64,000 bases of DNA from Candidatus Viadribacter manganicus. GTDB lineage: Bacteria > Pseudomonadota > Alphaproteobacteria > Caulobacterales > Aquidulcibacteraceae. The translations under genes were made by a program, and so were the position numbers. The stretch is from positions 1,426,001 to 1,490,000 of the forward strand of contig NZ_CP013244.1 in NCBI RefSeq assembly GCF_001679665.1. Reading direction: 5' to 3'. Shown one piece after another: positions 25,097-32,486 of the stretch. The notes beneath the pieces were generated by a model, which was not told the DNA's origin, made no database searches, and saw only the letters and a program-made list of their open reading frames with translations. Each line of letters begins with the position of its first letter. Position 1 is the first letter of the stretch.

Positions 25097-25422
25097 ATCG
25101 ACGTCTCACGCCTCGCGCAATTGCTGTCCAATCTGATTGGAAACGCCATCATGCACGGGGACCCGGCAACCGCCACTCGCGTTCGGGCGCCTCACGAAGA
25201 CGACGAACTGGCCATCTCGGTCACCAACACGGGCGCCCCGATCCCTGAAGCCGCGTACAAAACCTCTTTCAACCCGTCTTTCGCGGCGAGGTTCGTCCCA
25301 GTCAGCACGGATTGGGCTTGGGTCTCTACATCGGTTCTGAAATCGCCCGCGCCCACGCTGGCGGCCTGATTGCCCCGTCCGTCGAGGGCGAGACCCCCAT
25401 TGTGCTGCGTGTTCCCGCTTGA
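25097..25422 (+). pseudogene. histidine kinase remnant (HATPase domain with frameshift)
   Basis: Right after the transglutaminase-like stop, one frame reads IDVSRLAQLLSNLIGNAIMH (N-box), then LAISVTNTGAPIPEAAY (G1). Near 25290 the homology moves to another frame reading HGLGLGLYIGSEIARAHAGG (G2) and ends in VLRVPA at a TGA at 25422. No sensor, HisKA or phospho-His precedes it. It is therefore both truncated and frameshifted. It is unrelated in detail to the kinase remnant at 20999-21574. Confidence 0.75.
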
Positions 25423-25426
25423 GCGT

Positions 25427-25636
25427 TCAGCGCAATAATTCCAAGCGCACGGCGAAACTGCGCTTTCGCATGCGGTCTGTCTGCACGCTGAAGCTAAATC
25501 GCTGACCGACCGCAAGATCAGAAAGTCCGGCGCGTTCGACTTCACTTACATAAACAGCGATGTCGCCGCCGCCATCGTCACGTGTGAGTTCACCCATGCC
25601 CCGGCGCGCATCATAAGACTTCACGGCGCCGTTCAT
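25427..25636 (-). CDS. degenerate cold-shock-domain protein, 69 aa
   Basis: Aligns end to end with the intact cold-shock protein at 26285-26491: MNGAVKSYDARRGMGELTRD against [20 protein letters not shown], and VSEVERAGLSDLAVGQRFSF against [20 protein letters not shown]. The RNA-binding RNP1 motif KGFGF has become RGMGE and RNP2 VFVHV has become IAVYV, so classical aromatic stacking with nucleic acid is largely lost. The ATG overlaps the fasciclin-2 stop by 4 bases. A diverged or regulatory CSD is likely. Confidence 0.75.
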   Translation of the reverse strand: MNGAVKSYDARRGMGELTRDDGGGDIAVYVSEVERAGLSDLAVGQRFSFSVQTDRMRKRSFAVRLELLR

Positions 25637-26058
25637 CGGGCGAGGGCTTCCGGTTCGCGTGGCCACAAGACACCATCGATACCATGCACGACGCAGGCGC
25701 CGATCAGTACATCCGGTTGTGCTATGATCGCCGCATTGACGCGCAGACCATCGCGACCGTCAATGATGAGGCTTTGGCCGCTGTAGGTCACCGCACGGAT
25801 GCGTTTGCCAACAAACCGCGCCGACACAACTTTTCCAGCCGCGAAGTGATAGCCGGCGACCGATCGGAGCAATTGTTCATCGGCTTCCATCAAAGTTCTG
25901 AACGCGCCGAGCGGAAATTTTGAGAACGCTGCATCGGTCGGTGCGAAAATCGTGTAGGGCCCGCCGCTCTGCAGCAAATCGCCAAACGGGCTCGTGCGCA
26001 GCATGCGCGCGAAAACGCTGAAACCGGCCGCTTCGATCGCGTTTGTCATCATAATCAT
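25633..26058 (-). CDS. fasciclin (FAS1) domain protein, copy 2
   Basis: 141-aa single FAS1 domain, no signal peptide. GGPYTIFAPTDAAFSKFP, GYHFAAGKVVSARFVGKRIR and CVVHGIDGVLWPREPEA parallel the same stretches of copy 1 (22943-23392), so the two are clear paralogs. It is the third gene of a cold-shock operon, overlapping both its neighbours by ATGA. Translational coupling to a CSD protein suggests a stress-adaptation role. Confidence 0.85.
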   Translation of the reverse strand: MIMMTNAIEAAGFSVFARMLRTSPFGDLLQSGGPYTIFAPTDAAFSKFPLGAFRTLMEADEQLLRSVAGYHFAAGKVVSARFVGKRIRAVTYSGQSLIIDGRDGLRVNAAIIAQPDVLIGACVVHGIDGVLWPREPEALAR

Positions 26059-26279
26059 GTGCTTGCTTTCTTGCCGCGCGCAGTTGCGCGCCGCGCCTCC
26101 ACTTGCGTGGCGATGAGCGCGAGCGGCCTCTCCTCCCGCGCAAAACCAAGCAACGGCAGCAGCTCTTCGGCTTGCTGCCGTTGGATGGCGGAAACTGGGT
26201 CCTTCAAACGAACAGCGTTCGCGTACAGGCTCTCCAGCTCATTGTCTGAGAGATCGGGGATGCGATCACCGATCGTCAC
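26055..26279 (-). CDS. small helical protein in the cold-shock/fasciclin operon, 74 aa
   Basis: MTIGDRIPDLSDNELESLYA, then a helix and LLPLLGFAREERPLALIATQ, ending in a basic tail (RRATARGKKAST). It starts 5 bp after the cold-shock stop and overlaps fasciclin 2. The IPDLSDNELE-x-L-x-NA-x-RL pattern looks like a conserved small family. Function unknown; the basic tail could contact nucleic acid. Confidence 0.7.
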   Translation of the reverse strand: MTIGDRIPDLSDNELESLYANAVRLKDPVSAIQRQQAEELLPLLGFAREERPLALIATQVEARRATARGKKAST

Positions 26280-26284
26280 GACGA

Positions 26285-26491
26285 CTACTCGGTCTTGAGA
26301 TTGGTCGCCGAATCGCGGCCCTGGCGATCGCGTTCAAGATCGAACGAAACGCGCTGGCCGTCGGCCAGGCCGCTTAGACCAGCGCGCTCGACGGCCGAAA
26401 CGTGGACAAACACGTCCTTGGCCCCGCCTTCTGGCGCGATGAAACCAAAGCCTTTGGCGGAATTGAAAAACTTAACGGTGCCGACAGTCAT
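26285..26491 (-). CDS. cold-shock protein (CspA family)
   Basis: 68-aa single cold-shock domain: [20 protein letters not shown] contains RNP1 (KGFGFI), [14 protein letters not shown] contains RNP2, and the end [14 protein letters not shown] completes the five-strand barrel. It binds single-stranded RNA/DNA and acts as an RNA chaperone in the cytosol. The ATG at 26491 gives the canonical N-terminus. It leads an operon with 26055-26279, fasciclin 2 and a degenerate CSD protein; the region 26492-26809 would supply its leader and promoter. Confidence 0.93.
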   Translation of the reverse strand: MTVGTVKFFNSAKGFGFIAPEGGAKDVFVHVSAVERAGLSGLADGQRVSFDLERDRQGRDSATNLKTE

Positions 26492-26809
26492 TTTGACGTC
26501 TCCAAATTCAGATGGCCCGCGTGGACATTCCACGACGAGCGGCGATTTTTCGAAGGAGACTGCAAATAACCGGCGCGACAGCGAGGGATCAAAGCGTGAC
26601 GCGACGAGGATCGATGAAAAAGATATAGGCGCTTAAGGCTCAAAAGTCCATGGAACGCGCCCGCTTTCGCAGTCACAGCACAAAATGCCGAATTTATGGG
26701 GTCGTGCACCGGCACAAGTGTTAGGGTCTTCGCCTCATTCATAGCACGACGAGACTTCTGGCCGCGAATGCGCGCGACTTTGAGCCCGTTCATCGAAAGG
26801 CTCATCCCG
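26492..26809. other. divergent promoter region / cold-shock leader, no gene
   Basis: 318 bp between the divergent cold-shock operon and the small gene at 26810. Cold-shock genes usually have long structured leaders, and the length allows one on the minus strand. I could not pick out a specific cold box or a confident promoter. Confidence 0.4.
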
Positions 26810-27031
26810 ATGCCCTCAACCACAGACCATTGGCGCCTCAGCGCCGTCGCTCACACTGACCGACTTATTGGCCTCGCCATGCACCAACTCGACGACGCCA
26901 ACGAGGCGCGCTGGGTCGTGCACCGCGTTTTGCTTCGCGCCATGGACAATATGCTGGCTCCGATCAGCGGCTTCGATCTCGACGCGGCGCTTTCGCGCGT
27001 GCTGCGCGTTCATCCCGTCAAAGCCGCGTGA
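26810..27031 (+). CDS. small helical protein resembling a lone sigma-factor region 2, 73 aa
   Basis: After MPSTTDHWRLSAVAHTDRL the protein is two amphipathic helices, IGLAMHQLDDANEARWVVHR and LLRAMDNML, which follow the A-x-L-x-L...D-x-A-x-x-x-V-x-x-x-L-x-R-A layout of ECF sigma region 2. There is no region 4, so it cannot be a working sigma factor alone. It may be unrelated. The ATG at 26810 is chosen as first plausible start. Confidence 0.5.
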   Translation: MPSTTDHWRLSAVAHTDRLIGLAMHQLDDANEARWVVHRVLLRAMDNMLAPISGFDLDAALSRVLRVHPVKAA

Positions 27032-27259
27032 AATGAGCGAATGTTTGGCTGACGTAGTTCCAGATTGTGCATGCGGCCTCCGCTACTTGCGCGGCGCGCT
27101 CGAACTCCCCGCGGCCGAAAACGCACGCGCATTGTCCGTGCGGACGAATGCTAGGCGAATGGCGCGGCCGTCATCGGCTCGACTTCGAAGCTGAAGACAA
27201 GGACCTGCAACCGACCGCATCCTTGGTCCAGACCAACTGAGCCAGGTCGGCGAACTTTC

Positions 27260-27547
27260 TCACCCGCGTTGGTCAGCCGGCATCTTGGTTAGCGCGCAGG
27301 TTTTGGCGCCACGAACAAAGTTTTCGATATCGCGCGCCTCGCTGGCGCCGCCCTCACGGTCCTCGACCAGCGCCGCTTGGTCGATAATCAGATCCTGCAA
27401 GGCATCCGGTAATTCATCCCACTGAAGCACCAGAGCACTAGCTAAACGGCGCAGCAGATGTTCTTGCTCAAGCTTGTACTTCAGGGTTTTGCCGATCACG
27501 CGCGGCTCTAGCGCCGGGCCGACATATGCGCCTCTTGAACTAATCAT
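27260..27547 (-). CDS. hypothetical protein, 95 aa
   Basis: Soluble, helical and acidic protein. LKYKLEQEHLLRRLASALVL followed by QWDELPDALQDLIIDQAALV resembles a small alphaproteobacterial family of unknown role. Its ATG at 27547 overlaps the preceding gene by 8 bp, so the two are co-translated. Confidence 0.65.
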   Translation of the reverse strand: MISSRGAYVGPALEPRVIGKTLKYKLEQEHLLRRLASALVLQWDELPDALQDLIIDQAALVEDREGGASEARDIENFVRGAKTCALTKMPADQRG

Positions 27548-27740
27548 AAGAAACGGCCTCAAGGCGCGCTTCATCAAGGATACGATCGTAGGCTTCCGCA
27601 TCATTCCTGACGCGATATTGCTGTGCGCCGCGGTCGTGAGGCAGCGGCTGGACGATGCGATAGGCGCCGGACGGCGCTGAGAAAGCGCCAGAGCGCATAA
27701 CGGACACACGCTGCCCCGCGCTGAACTTTGTCTGCGCCAT
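27540..27740 (-). CDS. small conserved protein (beta-rich, 66 aa)
   Basis: MAQTKFSAGQRVSVMRSGAF, then PSGAYRIVQPLPHDRGAQQY and RVRNDAEAYDRILDEARLEA. This layout (F-x-x-GQRV, a YRIVRxLP strand, xYRVR, then a helix with RVV-x-E-x-x-L) is familiar from short alphaproteobacterial proteins of unknown function with an SH3-like composition. Start at the ATG at 27740 after AAAGAGG. Co-transcribed with 27260-27547. Confidence 0.75.
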   Translation of the reverse strand: MAQTKFSAGQRVSVMRSGAFSAPSGAYRIVQPLPHDRGAQQYRVRNDAEAYDRILDEARLEAVSYD

Positions 27741-28248
27741 GAGAAACCTCTTTGTCAGGAAATCGGGCCGCTGCGCACGCCGCGCGGGACCCTATTATAT
27801 CTAAATGGGTATTCGTACCGCAGTATCAAGCAGCCATGGCGGTTAAAGGTGGTAAGCCGAGCGCCTCATCCCGAGCGAGTTGATCACACCAAGAGCGTCA
27901 ACCTGCCCCCTCTTGGCGCCCGTCCGAGTCCTGAATGAGCCAGCGCGTATCGTCGAGAGAAATTCTGGGACCGGCCTACTCGCTCTCAATTGCCGCCGCT
28001 GGCGCCATGCCCGCGTGGACCGCTCAAGTTCGCCGATTGCAGCCATTCGACCAAGAACCCTCCATCTCGCAACTTAAAATTATCGTTATGAACCGTGCCA
28101 AAGCGACGAGAAAAGCGGTGCGCTAAGAGGGCGTTGTCATTGGCACAGCAGGAGATTTTTGGTTCGCCTTCACCTGCGAGGCCATTGGTGTCGGATGACT
28201 CACGGCCACAAAATGATCGGAATGCCTGGGCGGCGCGAACGTAGTCTC
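27741..28248. other. 500-bp gap without a supported gene
   Basis: Promoter side of the minus-strand pair 27260-27740 and upstream of 28249-28599. Frames on both strands are Arg/Ser-rich shadows. It contains an AT-rich stretch TATTATATCTAAATGGG near 27793, a possible promoter; nothing else stands out. Confidence 0.4.
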
Positions 28249-28599
28249 ATGAGCCATGAAATGGCGGGCAGAGCGAGGCTGGCATTGGACAATCAACCTT
28301 ATCGATCAACTCCTTCGAAGGCGTCTTCCACGTGGGTGCAGCTGATTGCTGCACACACCGAAGCGATGCGCCGCTACGAACTCGCCGCCAAAGCCGCCAA
28401 GGAAGGCGCTGAATTGGAAGACGAAGTAGACATCGTGCTTGGTGAACTCGCGCAAATTGAGCAGCGAGCGCTGAGTGAGCCTGCCCCGGATGTCGTCGCG
28501 CTTCGATTCAAGTTGAGGCTTTGGGCCAACAGCAGGGTCGAGGACCATGATGACGATTGGCGTATACTCGCGCAGGACTGCGAGCGGTTCCTCCCGTGA
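28249..28599 (+). CDS. hypothetical protein, 116 aa
   Basis: After a short Arg-rich start the chain is helical: STWVQLIAAHTEAMRRYELA, AKEGAELEDEVDIVLGELAQ, then DVVALRFKLRLWA and an acidic end. It could be a small coiled-coil protein. No family recognised. The ATG at 28249 is chosen; ATGs at 28159 and beyond add a leader of unlikely composition. Confidence 0.5.
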   Translation: MSHEMAGRARLALDNQPYRSTPSKASSTWVQLIAAHTEAMRRYELAAKAAKEGAELEDEVDIVLGELAQIEQRALSEPAPDVVALRFKLRLWANSRVEDHDDDWRILAQDCERFLP

Positions 28600-28619
28600 G
28601 GGCAGAACGCCGTCTCATC

Positions 28620-29078
28620 CTAAGTTTGGCAGCGCTCCTGCGAGCAGATATCCTCCGCTGCAACGCTTTCTTCAAGCGAGCGAGCAAACTCCAAAAGCGT
28701 CCGACGCGCACGATCAGGAATTTTAGAGGAAGCGCGAATGAGCTCAAGGACTTGGCTCTTTGCTAGGTCTTCGTGAGAAAGCGATTGCGCCGACGACGAG
28801 ATTGCCGACGTGCCTACGCCTCTCAGACTCAAACCCTCGTAAAAGTAATTTATGGGAACATCGAGGGCGCGGGAAAGTTCATAAAGTCTGGCCGCGGACA
28901 TGCGGGTAGCGGCGCATTCATATTTCTGAATTTGCTGGTGCTGAACGCCGATGGCGTTCGCCACCTCTGCCTGCGTAAGCCCCAGGATCCTGCGTCGGCG
29001 CCTCAGTTTGCGCCCAATGCTTACGTCAATTTCTGTCGGCCCAGCCTCGATGTGCGCGGCAGTGAGGTCGGCGAGCAT
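28620..29078 (-). CDS. XRE family transcriptional regulator
   Basis: 152-aa regulator. The HTH covers roughly residues 22-80: IGRKLRRRRRILGLTQAEVA, IGVQHQQIQKYECAATRMSA, then RLYELSRALDVPINYFYEGL. This QQIQKYE form is typical of a broad alphaproteobacterial group of XRE proteins. A C-terminal helical part (LIRASSKIPDRARRTLLEFA) may dimerise. The ATG at 29078 has GGAG seven bases upstream. Target unknown; no partner gene overlaps it. Confidence 0.88.
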   Translation of the reverse strand: MLADLTAAHIEAGPTEIDVSIGRKLRRRRRILGLTQAEVANAIGVQHQQIQKYECAATRMSAARLYELSRALDVPINYFYEGLSLRGVGTSAISSSAQSLSHEDLAKSQVLELIRASSKIPDRARRTLLEFARSLEESVAAEDICSQERCQT

Positions 29079-29282
29079 TTCTAGCTCCATGTACTTGGGT
29101 CTTTTGTCAGCCCCGCAGTATTTCCGACTTGATGCAACGCAAGTCTGTGAAAATTTTCACGCCGCCCCGCACCCTGGCGGCGGTTCCAGCGAGTGGCCTG
29201 CTCGCTCCAGTCCAACCGCTCGCGCTCCGTGCCGCGTGCGGCGTAACCTCGCCGGGATGCGTCATTCGCGGCGCCATCTCGA

Positions 29283-29495
29283 CTACGTCTTTGAAATCCC
29301 TTTGGGGCCCCGGGCCACAACCATGCCCAAGCCATCAATGACGCGAAAACACTTCGCACCGTGCGTTGTCCGCGCGTTCGCGAAACCCCTCATGGCGGTG
29401 GCGGCGGCTTCCGTTCGATCCCGCGCTGCCACCTTGTTTGAAGACAACGCCTTGCTGGAAACATCCTCAGAATAAATGATCTCGAACCAAGGCAT
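29283..29495 (-). CDS. small hypothetical protein, 70 aa
   Basis: MPWFEIIYSEDVSSKALSSN, a helical middle (RTEAAATAMRGFANA) and CFRVIDGLGMVVARGPKG: a strand-helix-strand protein of the DUF6894-like size class. Start ATG at 29495, preceded by AGAGAAC. Unknown function. Confidence 0.55.
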   Translation of the reverse strand: MPWFEIIYSEDVSSKALSSNKVAARDRTEAAATAMRGFANARTTHGAKCFRVIDGLGMVVARGPKGISKT

Positions 29496-29718
29496 GAGTT
29501 CTCTGTTACATGATTCCAGGGTCCGGGTCGCTCCAATCGGGACAGTCGCTCCCATAAACAGCGAGCGGTCGATACCCCGCCAGCGGACGTAGCATGGGCA
29601 GCATGCTCGCAACGAAGCGAGCAGAGACTTTCTTTGATGCTTCCCTACGCGCGGGAACATTCAGAGTTTGTTCTTCGCGGTGCTCATACGCTGTCGTCGC
29701 CGGAATTTGAAATATCCG

Positions 29719-29850
29719 TCAAAGCAATCGCACCAGAAAGGCGTCGCGACCTTCTTGAGGAGAGCGCACCTCCGTCCAGAAATGAAACTTGCCGGTGTCG
29801 GCAAGTTCATAGGCGCTGTTTCGAATAACGCTGATCGGAGTTTGCGTCAC
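29719..29850 (-). CDS. short member of the LA-[DE]-[TS]-G-x-[FY] family
   Basis: SVIRNSAYELADTGKFHFWT, then EVRSPQEGRDAFLVRLL, aligns with AYELAETGRYKHWAKV...EGFVDSLIRRL of 40352-40549 but stops where the others carry a further 15-20 residues including the CC pair. The probable GTG start (29850) lies directly behind a terminator-like hairpin, and a longer in-frame ATG exists at 29979 before the hairpin. It is either a trimmed copy or decaying. Confidence 0.5.
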   Translation of the reverse strand: MTQTPISVIRNSAYELADTGKFHFWTEVRSPQEGRDAFLVRLL

Positions 29851-29858
29851 AGGAGAAA

Positions 29859-29887
29859 ACGGCTCCCTGGGCGGACAAGGGAGCCGT
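29859..29887 (-). terminator. hairpin followed by T-run, minus strand
   Basis: ACGGCTCCCT pairs perfectly with AGGGAGCCGT (10 bp, 9-nt loop). On the minus strand it is followed by TTTTCTCCT, as in an intrinsic terminator. It sits between the ATG at 29979 and the GTG at 29850, so it could end a short transcript or act as an attenuator. Confidence 0.65.
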
Positions 29888-30067
29888 CCTCTAGACGACG
29901 CAGGGTGCGTGAGCGGTCTGGGGTTTCCTGCGCGCGCATCAAACCATTGCAGGTTCAGTGCATACCGGCGGTACGCCATCGCACAATCTACGAAAAAGAA
30001 CCTCCGACCGTCCTCCTCGGCGACGCCGCACTGGCGATGGATGCCCGCTTCTAGGGCCAGCGTGCGT

Positions 30068-30159
30068 CATAGCCGGGATTTTCCCGAGTGGCCTACTCTC
30101 GCGATTGCAGTCAGTGGCTTAGCGCACACAGCAATGGCGTGTTGTCGCCGAAAGCGGTC
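30068..30159. repeat. dispersed intergenic repeat, copy near 30.1 kb
   Basis: One of the best-preserved copies: ATTTTCCCGAGTGGCCTAC, CAGTCAGTGGCTTAGCGCAC and GCAATGGCGTGTTGTCGCCG followed by AAAGCGGTCC. It abuts the stop codon of 30160-30573. Confidence 0.7.
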
Positions 30160-30573
30160 CTAATTCGATATGAAGCCGTCCTCCAGTGTGCGCCTCCAAC
30201 TCCTGCGCCGAAGGGCAAAAGGAGCGCCCCCTGCGAAGACGAACCCAGCGAAGAACCCCAAGACACGGTCTAGGAAGCCGCCTCGGACCACGAGCATCTC
30301 GGCATCGCCACATGGGTTTTCCAACGCTTCTTTCAGGACCGCACGCGCTTCTTCAAAGCTTTCTTCAGCAACGACAATTTGAAAGCCGTCGTAGATCAGA
30401 AGGCGCTCTGGCATGTTACAAAGCGAATTGTACCAATATACCCAGTTCGGGATGCCTGCCGCATCTAGCGTCGCGCTAATGACAAGCGCCTCACCGCGCT
30501 CGAACGAAACAGCCGCAAGCCTTACCCCCATGCCCCGCAGCCTATCGGCGCCGCGGAGGAATAGGAAGTTCAC
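30160..30573 (-). CDS. DUF2007-like domain protein with a membrane helix
   Basis: 137 aa. Residues 17-90 follow the DUF2007 layout: VRLAAVSFERGEALVISATL, DAAGIPNWVYW, then YDGFQIVVAEESFEEARAVL. Family members (putative signal-transducing proteins) take this small alpha/beta fold. A hydrophobic stretch FLDRVLGFFAGFVFAGGAPF follows and would anchor it. The role is unknown. Start at the ATG at 30573; dispersed-repeat copies flank it on both sides. Confidence 0.7.
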   Translation of the reverse strand: MNFLFLRGADRLRGMGVRLAAVSFERGEALVISATLDAAGIPNWVYWYNSLCNMPERLLIYDGFQIVVAEESFEEARAVLKEALENPCGDAEMLVVRGGFLDRVLGFFAGFVFAGGAPFALRRRSWRRTLEDGFISN

Positions 30574-30597
30574 TCGTTAGACGTCGCTGTCCCATGA

Positions 30598-30695
30598 CGC
30601 GTCTTCACGTCATTTTCCCGAATGGCCGGCGCGCTCAATTCGTACCGTAGCTCACATTCGACACGCTACGTCGTGTTGTCGCCGAAGACTGCCGT
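30598..30695. repeat. dispersed intergenic repeat, copy near 30.65 kb
   Basis: ATTTTCCCGAATGGCCGGCG, GCTCAATTCGTACCGTAGC and GTCGTGTTGTCGCCGAAG. Same ends as the 30.1-kb copy but a different middle, so it shows the second sequence type of the family. Confidence 0.65.
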
Positions 30696-30720
30696 TGGGT
30701 CTGTCAGCCTTGACACGGGC

Positions 30721-31119
30721 TCAGCGTAAGCGGCGCATACTCAGTGCAGACGCGGCGTTTTGGTCGAAAGTCACGGTTTCCACTGCGCCGGCCAGTAATG
30801 CTAGTTGGGCAATAAGTGCGTCTGCAAACTCTGCGGAATTCGAAGTCTGATACAAGCCAAGGGCCCGATAAGCGGCGTCTGGATTTTCCACGATCAGTTC
30901 GGCGGAGCGTAGTAATCCCTCGACGGCTTTAGCGATGTCTTCGCGTGAGGTCTTGTATGCGCGGGACAGGACCCAGGTGATTTCCGCGAGCACCACGGAG
31001 CTTATGAAGCCCGGCCGATCCCGATTGAGACGAGAGATAAGGCGCGTTGCTATGGGTGACTGTATTTTATCGTCCTGAGCGAGAAACCGCACAACGACAT
31101 TAGTGTCGAGGCCGATCAC
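30721..31119 (-). CDS. vapC: VapC-type PIN-domain toxin
   Basis: 132-aa PIN ribonuclease. The acidic metal-binding residues are present: Asp5 (IGLDTNVVVRFL), Glu46 (VVLAEITWVL), Asp100 (FADALIA) and Asp119 (VTFDQNA). VapC toxins cut tRNA or rRNA to stop translation. It overlaps its antitoxin by 4 bases in the standard order antitoxin-toxin. Confidence 0.93.
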   Translation of the reverse strand: MIGLDTNVVVRFLAQDDKIQSPIATRLISRLNRDRPGFISSVVLAEITWVLSRAYKTSREDIAKAVEGLLRSAELIVENPDAAYRALGLYQTSNSAEFADALIAQLALLAGAVETVTFDQNAASALSMRRLR

Positions 31120-31355
31120 TCCCCTTTGGCTCCGCGACCAATCGCCTTGTCCATGTCCGCGAGCGAGACGGGCTTCTTCGGCGCAGGGATCAATCCCTTT
31201 AGGCTCTTGATAGACAGCGTCGCAGGCATCACGGCGAAGTTTCCATCTTCCATCCGAACGAAGTCGACGCGATCCCCCGGGCCAACGCCCAGTGCGACGC
31301 GGACGTCCTTGGGCAACGTTAACTGCCCCTTGGAGGTAAGAGTGGCTGCGGTCAT
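31116..31355 (-). CDS. vapB: VapB-type AbrB/MazE-fold antitoxin
   Basis: 79 aa. The swapped-hairpin AbrB domain is clear: ATLTSKGQLTLPKDVRVALG, VGPGDRVDFV; the C-terminal part with VSLADMDKAIGRGAKG would bind and inhibit VapC. It represses its own promoter in this family; inverted GTAAG repeats stand 9-37 bp upstream of the ATG at 31355. Confidence 0.92.
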   Translation of the reverse strand: MTAATLTSKGQLTLPKDVRVALGVGPGDRVDFVRMEDGNFAVMPATLSIKSLKGLIPAPKKPVSLADMDKAIGRGAKGE

Positions 31356-31363
31356 TTTGATTG

Positions 31364-31392
31364 CCTTACTTTATGTAAGACGTAATGTAAGG
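31364..31392. promoter_or_regulatory. vapBC operator, CTTAC/GTAAG repeats
   Basis: CCTTAC (31364-31369), GTAAG (31375-31379) and GTAAGG (31387-31392) give a nested inverted repeat; CTTAC-TTTAT-GTAAG is perfect. It lies just upstream of vapB in an AT-rich patch, the expected place for VapB autoregulation. Confidence 0.7.
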
Positions 31393-31547
31393 AAGCTTGC
31401 CCGTCGTCAACTCCTCGGCGTTGATTTGGCCGGCCCGCTCAATTCCCGCCACCAGCGCCCTCCCCGTCAGAACGTCGCGATCTCGCCGAATACCGCCGCT
31501 CTGGACAGAGCGGTCTCCAGCTTGAAGGCGGCGGCGCTGCTGGTGAA

Positions 31548-32033
31548 CTAGGGGGCCTCGCGCGCTAGCCGATAGGCGCCGGTAGCACGTCCGCCGCCCC
31601 AGCTTCGAAACAGCGTTTCGATTTGACGCGCTTCAGCCACGGTGCATCGCTCGCGCTCTTCATCAAAGACAACACCAAGGCGCCGCAATCGCGATGCGGA
31701 AAAATCCCTGCAGCGCGGCATGTATTGGCTTAAGCGTTCGCCGTTACGACGCATGATAATATAAGTCGGCTGAGGCTCGTCACCCTGCACGATCCAGCGA
31801 TCGCGACCGAGCGGAATGAACAAGGCGCGCGTTATGTCGCCGTCCGGATCCGTGACTTTGCAATAGGCGCCATCGCGCTCGAACACAAACCGATAGGGCG
31901 TTTGATCGATCTCCTCGTAGACCGTCGGCCTCACGAATGGGCATTGACCGCGATCTTCAGCGAACACCGGCCCGTTGGACGAAAAGCACCCCGCCAGCCC
32001 TAGACAGAGCAGAGCAATGCTAAGCGCGCGCAT
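31548..32033 (-). CDS. putative lipoprotein, 161 aa
   Basis: MRALSIALLCLGLAGCFSSN is a clear lipoprotein signal (LAGC). The mature part has strand-rich segments (TPYRFVFERDGAYCKVTDPD, WIVQGDEPQPTYIIMRR) and Cys residues in CRDF and RCTV. Family not recognised. GGAGGTC precedes the ATG at 32033. Anchored in a membrane facing the periplasm. Confidence 0.75.
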   Translation of the reverse strand: MRALSIALLCLGLAGCFSSNGPVFAEDRGQCPFVRPTVYEEIDQTPYRFVFERDGAYCKVTDPDGDITRALFIPLGRDRWIVQGDEPQPTYIIMRRNGERLSQYMPRCRDFSASRLRRLGVVFDEERERCTVAEARQIETLFRSWGGGRATGAYRLAREAP

Positions 32034-32486
32034 AAGATAAGACCTCCACCTCGCTGGGCTAGGCTGCGCAAATCTTGCGGTAAAGGTAGGGCGGAAACGT
32101 ATCCAAATGCGCACTCTACCCCTCACGACACTGCGCGACTGGGAGCAGCGCCGCTCGATTCCGGACGCTCCCGCGCGCCCGCCTGCTCGCGATTGAACGA
32201 GATCCCAAAAGAATGATGGCGCCATTGGCTCCAGCAACAGCTTGATCAGCCAACCGGCAGGCGCGCTCCAATCGAGACACTGGGGCCCCGCTCGTCAATT
32301 CGGCATGCCGTCGCCGTAATCAGACACTCGATTTATCCGCTCGCAACGCGGCTCACGCAGGGCATGTAAGGGTATTGAGCGCACCGAACGCGATCGGCAG
32401 TTGCAGTGTAAATCGACAATGTGCGGGTTCCCGCACAGACTCCCGATCTTCCCGAGCCGATACTTGGGCAAGCCGGGAGCTAGGGT
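32034..32486. other. 450-bp gap with a dispersed-repeat copy
   Basis: No supported gene. Positions about 32245-32325 carry a repeat copy: GGCGCGCTCCAATCGAGAC, then CGCTCGTCAATTCGGCATGC and CGTCGCCGTAA. The remainder is upstream region for the divergent lipoprotein and sensor-kinase genes. Confidence 0.5.
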
